Part shown: piece after piece, positions 1-6,679 of the stretch
Numbering within the stretch: the stretch's first letter is position 1
How the letters are laid out: every line of letters starts with the position of its first letter
Assembly: GCA_030066245.1 (NCBI GenBank)
Contig: JASJBY010000017.1
Coordinates: forward strand, 1 to 23,531
Direction: 5' to 3'
Length of the DNA stretch: 23,531 nucleotides
Source: Gammaproteobacteria bacterium
GTDB lineage: Bacteria > Pseudomonadota > Gammaproteobacteria > JAABTG01
Program-made: the position numbers and the translations under genes
The notes under the pieces: generated by a model
The model's input: the letters and a program-made list of their open reading frames with translations, nothing else
What the model was told of the DNA's origin: nothing
The model's database searches: none

Positions 1-36
1 CTGCGGCTCTCGGTTCAGTGTAGAAGCCTGCGGCGA

Positions 37-70
37 AAACAAAAGAAAATGGGGGCCCGAAGGCCCCCAT
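37..70 (-). terminator. Rho-independent terminator of the small secreted protein gene
   Basis: Positions 49-70 form a perfect 9-bp stem (ATGGGGGCC / GGCCCCCAT). On the minus strand the loop is TTCG, the very stable UUCG tetraloop. It is followed on that strand by a T-rich tail (tttcttttgtttt, about 37-48). It lies about 25 bp past the stop of the minus-strand gene ending at 97, so it should end that transcript. This is the clearest terminator in the window. Confidence 0.93.
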
Positions 71-96
71 GGGTGCGCTGATATGCAGCGACTGGT

Positions 97-387
97 TTAC
101 CAGTCGAATCCCACGCTGTGCAACACGCTGCCGTAGGAATCGCCTACGCCAACCGTGGCGGGCGAGGCGGAGCTGCCCGGCGCGGCGCGGTCGAAGATCA
201 CGCTGCCGTAGGTGTCATCGGAAGCGAACAGAACTCCGCTGGTGGCGTCTTTCTGGAGGCTGCCGGTGGTCTGCAGGCTGCGGTCCTCGACAACCCAACC
301 GCTCAGGTCGGAGTTGCCCGCCGAGATGTCGGCCAGGGCGGCGGTGGACAGGGTCAGGGCGGCGATGGTGACTGCGAAGGTTTTCAT
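97..387 (-). CDS. Small secreted protein of unknown function (96 aa)
   Basis: I do not recognise the family. The protein begins with a clear Sec signal peptide (MKTFAVTIAALTLSTAALA, cleavage expected after ALA at residue 19), leaving about 77 mature residues. The mature part is acidic, rich in Ser/Gly/Asp and has no Cys. It carries two related segments, DTYGSVIFD and DSYGSVLHS, the second close to the C-terminal GFDW, which suggests a small duplicated motif. The ATG is supported by a strong ribosome site (AGAGGAAA, 393-400 on the minus strand). The gene is monocistronic: its own terminator follows, and 284 bp of non-coding DNA precede it. Codon use is GC-rich in third positions, as expected for a real gene here. 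A small periplasmic or extracellular protein is the most that can be said. Confidence 0.8.
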   Translation of the reverse strand: MKTFAVTIAALTLSTAALADISAGNSDLSGWVVEDRSLQTTGSLQKDATSGVLFASDDTYGSVIFDRAAPGSSASPATVGVGDSYGSVLHSVGFDW

Positions 388-595
388 GGCTGTTTCCTCT
401 AAGTGTCAAGTGGGTCGGCGTTTCAACTATTTCGACGTTACCGTCTTGTTTTTACCCACTGCACGCCGCGTGCCAGCCTGGCCAGCCGCACTTAAAAATC
501 TGCACTTTCATACACTTAGAAATTATCTGGAGCACTCATTCAGACCGCCTGCAAACGCGGCGAGGGACATGTCGTTACAACACAGCGTTACACAG

Positions 596-651
596 GCGGC
601 CGGGCTTGAACGTTGTGTCTAAGCCGTGTGAACTGCAGGCGGCCCGGCCGC
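596..651. repeat. 10-bp perfect inverted repeat in the 388-671 intergenic stretch
   Basis: GCGGCCGGGC (596-605) and GCCCGGCCGC (642-651) are exact reverse complements separated by 36 nt. The element lies 21 bp beyond the stop of the minus-strand coiled-coil gene, so it could stabilise or end that transcript. There is no T-run on either side, so it is not a classical intrinsic terminator. The rest of 388-671 shows no gene. It should contain the promoter of the small secreted protein gene, but I could not identify a convincing -35/-10 pair. Confidence 0.4.
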
Positions 652-671
652 TGCCGTGCCACCGACCACGC

Positions 672-1913
672 TCAGCCTGACGGCCGCCCCTCCAGACGCA
701 AAGTCAGTTGTTCGAACTCGCGTTTCATCTCCAGGTTCTCAAAGGTACGCAGGGCTGGGACTTCCAGACTGCGCAGGTTTTCCAGCAGGCGCTGGCCCGC
801 CTGCATGAGGCCCACCAGATCCCCGGCCACCTTCACCGTTTCGTAGGTATTCCTGGCGACCGCGATATCCCGGGCCAGCTGCCTGCGAGCGGAAGCAACC
901 TGCCCCCGCTGCTCGAGCAAGTAGTCCTGATAATCGCCGGCCGCCCGCAGGGTGAAACGCTGGGCGTCCAGGTTGGCCGCGAGGATTTCCCTGCGCCCCG
1001 CCTCGCGCCGCTGCAGTCCGCGTGTCTCCGCCAGCAGGTCCCGAGTCCTGCGAACAATCGCCTGGATCTCCGGCAGGTAACGCTCATCCACGTCCTGAAT
1101 CAGCCGCCCGTGCATACGTTCCAGGACCCGGAGCAGTATCGTGTACATGCCGTAGTAGCGGCGCGCGGCAGTCAGGTCTTCGCCGCTCTCCTCCGTCAGG
1201 CGCTCCAGCTGGACAGTGATGGCTTTGACGTTGTGAAACGCGGTGCCCATCCCGATGAGGTCGTCGCCCACTACCGTCGACAACAGGAACTCCAGCTGCT
1301 CCTCGGAGATGTCCAGGCCGAGCGCCTCCAGGTCCGCGACATAGCTGCGATGCAGGACCTGGAGCTCATCGCGGTATTCGCCGATCCTGGCTTCCCGCTC
1401 CGCTATGGCGGCATCGTAATCGGCAACGGTTTTCTGCCATACGGCATTCCGGGGTGCGCTGACGCGCCGCCGGCGATACTCGGCAATCTCGGTGCGTGCC
1501 TCGCGCATCGCCAACTTAAGCTCGCGGATCCGTTCTCGGTAACCCTGGCTTGGCGATGCAGCCAGAATAGCCGCCGCCTCATCAAGAAGGTCGTTGATGG
1601 CCAGCTGATTCGACGCCCGGTCTTCACCGAACCAGGCCCGGTTCGGTAGCGATGCGTGGCGATCGCTGAGGACGAGCGTCTCGTCCAGGCGTGGCATGAT
1701 ATCGTCCCACAGGCGGGCGAAACCTCCCGCCGCTGGACCGGGGCGCAGCGCCTCCACCGTGCGACGCCAGACCTCATCCGCCGACTGCCAGGTCTCCTCC
1801 CACAGGTCAGAGCGCTCATGGACAACCCCCTTGTCGTCCGGCGCGGTGGCGTGCAGGGGCGACATCAGCGCGCCGGTCAACATGCCAGCGAGGATTAGGT
1901 CACGGTAACCCAT
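672..1913 (-). CDS. Periplasmic coiled-coil protein of unknown function (413 aa)
   Basis: I do not recognise a named family. The N-terminus (MGYRDLILAGMLTGALMSPLHA) reads as a signal peptide with cleavage near residue 22. The rest is highly charged and almost wholly helical, with long heptad-like stretches rich in Arg, Glu, Leu and Ala at about residues 95-200 and 255-410, so an extended coiled-coil is likely. No Cys, no further membrane segment and no catalytic motif are visible. The start has an AAGG about 8 nt upstream of the ATG, lying inside a short palindrome (ACAAGCCTTGT, 1917-1927). The gene follows the PhoR-like kinase after a 76-bp gap and is probably co-transcribed with phoB-phoR. 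A periplasmic partner of the sensor kinase is an attractive guess from position only. Confidence 0.75.
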   Translation of the reverse strand: MGYRDLILAGMLTGALMSPLHATAPDDKGVVHERSDLWEETWQSADEVWRRTVEALRPGPAAGGFARLWDDIMPRLDETLVLSDRHASLPNRAWFGEDRASNQLAINDLLDEAAAILAASPSQGYRERIRELKLAMREARTEIAEYRRRRVSAPRNAVWQKTVADYDAAIAEREARIGEYRDELQVLHRSYVADLEALGLDISEEQLEFLLSTVVGDDLIGMGTAFHNVKAITVQLERLTEESGEDLTAARRYYGMYTILLRVLERMHGRLIQDVDERYLPEIQAIVRRTRDLLAETRGLQRREAGRREILAANLDAQRFTLRAAGDYQDYLLEQRGQVASARRQLARDIAVARNTYETVKVAGDLVGLMQAGQRLLENLRSLEVPALRTFENLEMKREFEQLTLRLEGRPSG

Positions 1914-1960
1914 GGCACAAGCCTTGTTGTCGAATGGCTTTCCTTCAGGCCCAGCCCAAC

Positions 1961-1983
1961 GGGAAAAGGCCGGCGTGTCGCCG
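1961..1983 (-). terminator. Weak hairpin with short T-run between phoR and the coiled-coil gene
   Basis: On the minus strand CGGCG-ACA-CGCCG (1971-1983) is followed by GGCCTTTT. A 5-bp GC stem plus four T is at best a partial terminator or attenuator. It would lower, not abolish, read-through from phoR into the downstream gene. Confidence 0.25.
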
Positions 1984-1989
1984 AGGCTC

Positions 1990-3765
1990 TCAGGCCGCCT
2001 GCTCCGGTTCCGAGCGTTGCGGCTTCGCGGGCAGGACGATCCAGAAGACTGAACCCTGCCGCTGGCCGAGACGCATACCCACCCTTCCGCCCATGGCTTC
2101 CACGAGACTCTTCACAATAGCCAGGCCCAGCCCTGTCCCGCCCACCTCCCGGGACCGACCGGGATCGACCCGGAAGAAGCGCTCGAACAGGCGCGCGCGA
2201 TGCTCCCGTGGAACCCCGGGTCCGTTGTCTTCCACCTCCACGCAGGTGCCCGTATCCAGCGGCCGGTCCCGCAGGGTCACCAACCCGCCTACAGGGCTGT
2301 ATTTGACGGCATTGTCCAGCAGGTTGAGAAGCACCTGCTCCACCGCTTTCCTGTCGGCCACCACTACCGCGTCGGGACGCAGCTCATTGACCAGCCTCAC
2401 CCCTTTCTTCGTCACCGCCTGGTCCATGGATGCCAGCACATGGGAGGCCACATCGACCAGGCGCACGGGAGCAAGCTCCAGGCCGTAGTGCCCCGCGTCC
2501 AGCCGCGACAGGTCCAGCAGCTCCGAAATCAGGCTGCCCAGACGCTCGGCGTTTCTCTCCAGGGCCTCCAGCAGGCGCCGACTAACCTCGGCGTCTTGCA
2601 TGGCACCGTCCAACAGCGTCTCCGTGTTGGCCCTGATAATGCTCACCGGGGTGCGCAGCTCGTGGGAGGCATTGGCTATGAACTCGCGGCGCAGATCCTC
2701 CTGCCGCCGTCTCTCGGTGATGTCGTGCATGACCACGACGACCCCGCCGCTGCCCCGTTGCGGTGTCGCGTGGGCCATGATTCGCAGCGGCGGCCGTCGT
2801 TGGGTCAGCTCGAACTCCATCGATGCCGGGCGCCCCGCCACGGCGTCTCCGATCAGCGTCTTCAATCGGGAGATCCCCAGGGTCTCGGGCAATTGCTTTC
2901 CCAGCGGCGTGTCGGTCTGCGGAAACAGATTCAACGCGGCCCGGTTGACCAGCGTGATGCGTTGCTGGTCGTCCAGCGCCACCAAACCCTCGCTCATGCA
3001 CTCCAGGATGGCTTCCGACCAGTCTCGTTCCCGACCCAGGGCGGTCATCTGGTTTTGCAGCTCTTCGGCCAGCAGGTTGAAGGAACCGGCGAGACCGGCG
3101 ATCTCGTCCTCCCGGGGCCGGTGCTTGCGCCCGGCGCGCCCGGAAACGGCCCGCGCGTGGCGCACCAGCGCACGCAGGGTTCTGGTGAGCAGATGGGAAG
3201 CGAGACCGCTCATCAGCACGGCGGTCACCAGCCCCAGCACGGCCCCGATGCCCAGCAGCAGCCGCAGCTCGCCGATGACGCGGTCGACCTCGGTCAAAGG
3301 CATGGCCACGCGGGCCACGCCTTCTGGGGGCCGGCCACCGAAGGGCACTGCGGCGTAGAGCAGATCGGTCTTTACCGTGGTGCTGAAGCGCCGGGAAACG
3401 CCCTTTTCAGCCTTCATGGCGGCGATTACTTCGGGCCGACCCGCGTGGTTCTCAACCACGCGCACTTCTTCGCCGGTGAGCTCCGAGTCGCCGATGACCC
3501 GTCCGTCGCGAAGTATGATGGTGACCCGCGCCGACGTGGTCTTGCCTAAACGGTCCGCCACCGGGTCCGCATCGGGGATGCTGTCGGCACCGGTCTGCTC
3601 GAGTAGCTCGCGTACCGTACGCGCATGGCGAAGGAGCTCCGCCTCGATGCGGCCTTCCGTCCAGGCACGCAGTGCATTCTCGAGATAGGTACCGACCGTG
3701 ACGCCAACCAGGAGAATGAGGATCAGGGAAACGAGAAAGAGCTTCTCGCGGACGCCGAATATCAA
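1990..3765 (-). CDS. phoR: PhoR-type membrane sensor histidine kinase with extracytoplasmic domain (591 aa)
   Basis: A transmembrane histidine kinase that should phosphorylate the PhoB-like regulator encoded just upstream. Visible order: TM1 (about 7-27), a roughly 140-residue extracytoplasmic sensor region (28-167), TM2 (168-188), HAMP (189-240), PAS (about 247-350), and HisKA with H-box SHELRTPVS (H368). The ATPase boxes are N (NLLDNAVKYS, 481-490), G1 (DNGPGV, 513-518), F (ERFFRV, 528-533) and G2 (GGTGLGLAI, 542-550). All catalytic motifs are intact. The start codon is TTG, overlapping the phoB stop as TTGA, so translation is coupled to phoB. E. coli PhoR is shorter (431 aa) and lacks a sizeable periplasmic domain. 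This layout is closer to the Bacillus PhoR/WalK or Thermotoga HK853 type, so the phosphate role is probable but not proven. No pst or phoU genes are in the window. Confidence 0.85.
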   Translation of the reverse strand: MIFGVREKLFLVSLILILLVGVTVGTYLENALRAWTEGRIEAELLRHARTVRELLEQTGADSIPDADPVADRLGKTTSARVTIILRDGRVIGDSELTGEEVRVVENHAGRPEVIAAMKAEKGVSRRFSTTVKTDLLYAAVPFGGRPPEGVARVAMPLTEVDRVIGELRLLLGIGAVLGLVTAVLMSGLASHLLTRTLRALVRHARAVSGRAGRKHRPREDEIAGLAGSFNLLAEELQNQMTALGRERDWSEAILECMSEGLVALDDQQRITLVNRAALNLFPQTDTPLGKQLPETLGISRLKTLIGDAVAGRPASMEFELTQRRPPLRIMAHATPQRGSGGVVVVMHDITERRRQEDLRREFIANASHELRTPVSIIRANTETLLDGAMQDAEVSRRLLEALERNAERLGSLISELLDLSRLDAGHYGLELAPVRLVDVASHVLASMDQAVTKKGVRLVNELRPDAVVVADRKAVEQVLLNLLDNAVKYSPVGGLVTLRDRPLDTGTCVEVEDNGPGVPREHRARLFERFFRVDPGRSREVGGTGLGLAIVKSLVEAMGGRVGMRLGQRQGSVFWIVLPAKPQRSEPEQAA

Positions 3766-4466
3766 CTGGCTTCCTCGTCGGGCCGGGACAGAAATCGGTA
3801 GCCCACTCCTCTGAGCGTCCTGATGTAGTCTCCCGCCGCACCGAGCTTGGTGCGCAAGCGCTTGACATGCACATCCACCGTTCGGGTCTGGATCTCCGCG
3901 TGGATGTCCCAGACCTTGTCCAGCAGCATTTCACGGGTCTGGACGCGTCCCTGGCTCTCGAGGAAGGTATTGAGCAGGCGGAACTCCAAAGCCGACAGAG
4001 TAACTGGCCGGCCGTTGACCAGGACACGATGAGCATCCGGGTCCACCTCGAGGATACCGAAACGGCTGACGCCGTTGACCCGGCTCTCGCTGTGCACCCG
4101 ACGCAGTATGGCCTGGATCCGCAGCATCAGCTCACGGACGCTGAAGGGCTTCACCACGTAGTCGTCTGCGCCCGCTTCGAAGCCGACGATACGCGCGATT
4201 TCCTCGCCTTTGGCGGTCAGCATGAGCACCGGGATCGCGCGCGTGCCCTCGTTGGCCCGGATCTGCCGACAGACCTCGGTGCCGGGAATGTCCGGAAGCA
4301 TCAGATCGAGCAGCACCAGGTCGGGACGCGGGGTTTGCTCGGCCGAGCGAAGGGCATCCCCGCCCGTGTACGCGCTGCGGGTACGATAGCCGCCCCGGCG
4401 CAGATTGTAGTCAAGCGTCTGCACCAGATCCTTTTCGTCGTCGACTATGAGAATCAGCTCTGACAT
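3762..4466 (-). CDS. phoB: PhoB-type response regulator (OmpR family, 234 aa)
   Basis: An OmpR/PhoB-family transcription regulator, probably controlling phosphate-starvation genes. The receiver domain has the acidic pair (VDDEKD), phospho-acceptor D54 (LLDLMLPDIPG), the Thr (MLTAKGEE) and the Lys (YVVKPFSVREL). A winged-helix DNA-binding domain follows (about 130-228) with the typical end RTVDVHVKRLRTKLG...IRTLRGVGYRF. I start at the ATG giving MSELILIVDDEKD. The open frame extends 26 codons upstream, but family alignment (E. coli PhoB, 229 aa, also D54) favours the shorter form. The upstream ribosome site is weak (AGCGGA). The stop overlaps the phoR start by 4 bp (TTGA). The 276-bp divergent region to rsd (4467-4742) should hold the promoters of both genes. 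I saw no obvious PHO box in it. Confidence 0.9.
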   Translation of the reverse strand: MSELILIVDDEKDLVQTLDYNLRRGGYRTRSAYTGGDALRSAEQTPRPDLVLLDLMLPDIPGTEVCRQIRANEGTRAIPVLMLTAKGEEIARIVGFEAGADDYVVKPFSVRELMLRIQAILRRVHSESRVNGVSRFGILEVDPDAHRVLVNGRPVTLSALEFRLLNTFLESQGRVQTREMLLDKVWDIHAEIQTRTVDVHVKRLRTKLGAAGDYIRTLRGVGYRFLSRPDEEAS

Positions 4467-4742
4467 GTCCGCTGGTAATCGACCGCCCGAACGCTCTACG
4501 ACGCCGATGAATGCGCCCGCAACGAGCAACTGCATCACCGCCACACGGGCAGGTCCACATCTTAGCAGGTTCTGCCCTCAGGGTACCGGGGCAGCGCGCG
4601 GCCGCGGTCAAGCGCAATCGCGCGCCAGAGACCGCAGGCGTCACTGTGGCGCCGGTTGCTCCCGCGGGCTTGCGTCTGGTAGTCGAAAAATGGTTATCTA
4701 TCCGACCTAGGTGCCGTTGCACCACACCCACTAGTCTTCCAT

Positions 4743-5207
4743 GTGAGTCCAGGGATGTCTGCAGAGCAAAAAGCCCCGTCCGAGCGCAGAGGCCGGACCC
4801 GGGAAATCATCAACGACCTGGTGAACGAGCGCCAACAGCTGCTCGTTGCCTTCTGCCGCGTGGCCGGCCTACAGCCCCATGGCCAGGACGGCACGCTCGG
4901 TGCCCACCTCAAGGAATTCTGCCAGGTGCTGGTGGACTATGCGGCGGCCGTCCATTTCGAGCTCTATGCCCGGGTCGCCGAGGGGAAGGAGCGACGTGCG
5001 GAGGTACTCCGAATCGCCAAGGAGTCCTACCCGCGAATTGCCGAAATAACTCAGCGGGCCGTCGACTTCAACGACAAATACGACCGCTCGGAGGACGATC
5101 CGGCGAGCGGTGCCCTGGAGGCGGACCTTTCCCGCCTCGGCGAGGAGCTGGCTGTGCGTTTCGAACTCGAGGACCAGCTGTTCCGAGCCCTGCTGACGCG
5201 CAAATAG
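4743..5207 (+). CDS. rsd: Rsd/AlgQ family anti-sigma-70 protein (154 aa)
   Basis: A cytoplasmic regulator that, in the Rsd/AlgQ family, binds the housekeeping sigma factor (region 4) and helps shift RNA polymerase towards alternative sigma factors in stationary phase. AlgQ also affects alginate genes in Pseudomonas. Recognised from the family pattern: ERQQLLVAFCRVAGLQP, LKEFCQVLVDYAAAVHFELY, YPRIAEITQRAVDFNDKY and LSRLGEELAVRFELEDQLF. Length is normal (E. coli Rsd, 158 aa). The start is uncertain: GTG at 4743 has no good ribosome site, and ATG at 4755 has AGGG directly against it with no spacer. It is divergent from phoB and 102 bp upstream of rsmE on the same strand. The presence of AlgQ, AlgZ and AlgR homologues in one window recalls Pseudomonas regulatory genes but need not mean alginate production. 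Confidence 0.88.
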   Translation: MSPGMSAEQKAPSERRGRTREIINDLVNERQQLLVAFCRVAGLQPHGQDGTLGAHLKEFCQVLVDYAAAVHFELYARVAEGKERRAEVLRIAKESYPRIAEITQRAVDFNDKYDRSEDDPASGALEADLSRLGEELAVRFELEDQLFRALLTRK

Positions 5208-5309
5208 AGCATGCCTCTCCGCCCGCGTTGTCCCGCCCGGTTAGAGGCTGACTGGCGCCGCGGCATGGGCGCCCTGCGCGCGTGGCAGGCTCGCCTTGCT
5301 TGATGCCGC

Positions 5310-6065
5310 GTGCGCATCAGCCGACTCCATCTGCAGCCGCCGCTGGGACCGGAGACGAAAACCCGTGTCACCGGCGACCGGGCTCACTACCTTTCCCGCG
5401 TGCTGCGACTCAAGCCCGGCCACGAGATCACCGTGTTCGACGGTCGCGGCGGGGAGTATCTGGCGAGCGTCGGCACGGTCACCCGGCATGCGGTGGAGCT
5501 GCTGCTGGGCGCACACCGCGCCGTCGAACGCGAATCCCCGCTGGAGATCACGCTGGCGCTCGGCCTCTCCCGCGGAGAACGCATGGACTTCGCCATTCAG
5601 AAAGCCACGGAGCTCGGCGTACAGACCGTCGCACCCCTGGTAACCGAGCGCTGCGGCGTCGTGCTTTCGGCGGAGCGGGCCGCTCAGCGCCGGCATCACT
5701 GGGAAAAAATCGTCATCAGCGCCTCCGAGCAGTGCGGCCGAAACCGGCTGGCCATGGTTCAGCCTGTGCTCGGCATAGATGACTGGATCTCCCTGCGAGC
5801 GCCTAAGCCCGGGCTGGTGTTCGTGCCCGATGGCGAAAGCGCCGGCCCGGCCCTGCAGCACCCGGGCGACCGGGTCACGCTGCTGGTGGGTCCGGAAGGC
5901 GGGCTGAGTGCAGCGGAGCTGCGCCGCGTCGCCCAAGCCGGCTTCCAACCGGTCCAGCTGGGCCCCCGTGTCCTGCGCGCCGAAACAGCCGCTATCGCGG
6001 CCCTCGCCACGGTGCAGGCGTGCTGGGGCGATCTCGGCGGGCTGGTCGTCGCTGGCCGGCAGTGA
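5310..6065 (+). CDS. rsmE: 16S rRNA m3U1498 methyltransferase RsmE (251 aa)
   Basis: A SPOUT-class methyltransferase that uses S-adenosylmethionine to methylate N3 of U1498 in 16S rRNA of the 30S subunit. The N-terminal PUA-like part includes RAHYLSRVLRLKPG (24-37). The SPOUT core shows GERMDFAIQKATELGV (89-104), EQCGRN (140-145), LLVGPEGGLSAAEL (191-204) and the knot signature LGPRVLRAETAAIAAL (217-232). Length and motifs are typical. Start is GTG at 5310, giving the usual MRISRL-type N-terminus; no strong ribosome site is visible. It is likely co-transcribed with rsd or has its own promoter in the 102-bp gap. It converges with chpC across 131 bp that holds short inverted repeats (6091-6113 and the palindrome 6143-6153) but no T-tailed terminator. 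Confidence 0.95.
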   Translation: MRISRLHLQPPLGPETKTRVTGDRAHYLSRVLRLKPGHEITVFDGRGGEYLASVGTVTRHAVELLLGAHRAVERESPLEITLALGLSRGERMDFAIQKATELGVQTVAPLVTERCGVVLSAERAAQRRHHWEKIVISASEQCGRNRLAMVQPVLGIDDWISLRAPKPGLVFVPDGESAGPALQHPGDRVTLLVGPEGGLSAAELRRVAQAGFQPVQLGPRVLRAETAAIAALATVQACWGDLGGLVVAGRQ

Positions 6066-6196
6066 ACAGAGCCCGTGCACGGCCGAATGGTCAGCCGGAG
6101 CCGGGGTGGCTGAAGCTCCGCCGAGCCCGCATTCCTCGCCGGGATTCGGAATCTCGGGGCCACTCTGGCAACGCAGGGGGAGTCCATATTTCCGGG

Positions 6197-6679
6197 CTAG
6201 ATTCCCCCCGCGTGCCCATCCGCGGCGAGAACCGCATCCTGCAGGGCGTCAAGATCGGGGATCACGGCCGACTCGCCGTCCGCGAGGTTGACCCGTAGCC
6301 GCACAAACGGCTCGTTCACGGATTCCGACGGGCGCACGGTCAGAAACTCCGGCCAGATGGACACCACGCGGGGAGTGTCTCTGACCAACAGGGCGTACCG
6401 GGGTAACCCGGGCTCGCCGTCCAGGGTGTGCAAAACGACGATTCGGGACCGCCGGCCGCCGGCAGCGGACGGCGGCGACCCCATGGCTGCCTCGACGGAC
6501 ACCAGCGGCAGCCTGCAGCCATGCCACGGGATGAGTCCCAACACCCAATCGGGCCAGGATGAAGCCACCTCGGGCTCCGCGTAGGCGACGATCTCTGCGA
6601 CCACGGCGGCCGGAACCAGCAGGTGCAGCTGTTCGAGCGGGAGCAGCACCCCGCTGAGGGCCGTGGCCGGATCAGCCAC
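6197..6679 (-). CDS. chpC: ChpC-like CheW-domain coupling protein (160 aa)
   Basis: A single CheW-like domain protein at the end of the chemosensory operon. In Pseudomonas the protein in this place, ChpC, is a second CheW adaptor thought to link further receptors to ChpA. Features: a hydrophobic N-terminal strand (LLPLEQLHLLVPAAVVAEIV), the region WVLGLIPWHGCRLPLVSVEAA matching the CheW core pattern G...WRG..LPLV, and RIVVLHTLDG..RYALLVRDTPRVV. The start is GTG at 6679, overlapping the chpA stop by 8 bp, so translation is probably coupled. The C-terminus is Asp/Ala-rich without a motif. Assignment to ChpC rather than a generic CheW rests mainly on position after chpA. Confidence 0.8.
   Translation of the reverse strand: MADPATALSGVLLPLEQLHLLVPAAVVAEIVAYAEPEVASSWPDWVLGLIPWHGCRLPLVSVEAAMGSPPSAAGGRRSRIVVLHTLDGEPGLPRYALLVRDTPRVVSIWPEFLTVRPSESVNEPFVRLRVNLADGESAVIPDLDALQDAVLAADGHAGGI

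Noticed and set aside
403..408. Perfect -35 box TTGACA on the minus strand just before the small secreted protein
   Set aside because: It ends about 15 bp from the start codon, so the matching -10 would fall inside the coding sequence. Probably chance.
2200..3549. Long plus-strand open frame (449 aa) opposite phoR
   Set aside because: Shadow of the real kinase gene. The product is Gln/His/Arg-rich without domains; typical antisense open frame in GC-rich DNA.
4467..4544. N-terminal extension of PhoB (26 codons)
   Set aside because: Family members begin close to the first beta strand. The internal ATG at 4466 gives a normal-length protein.
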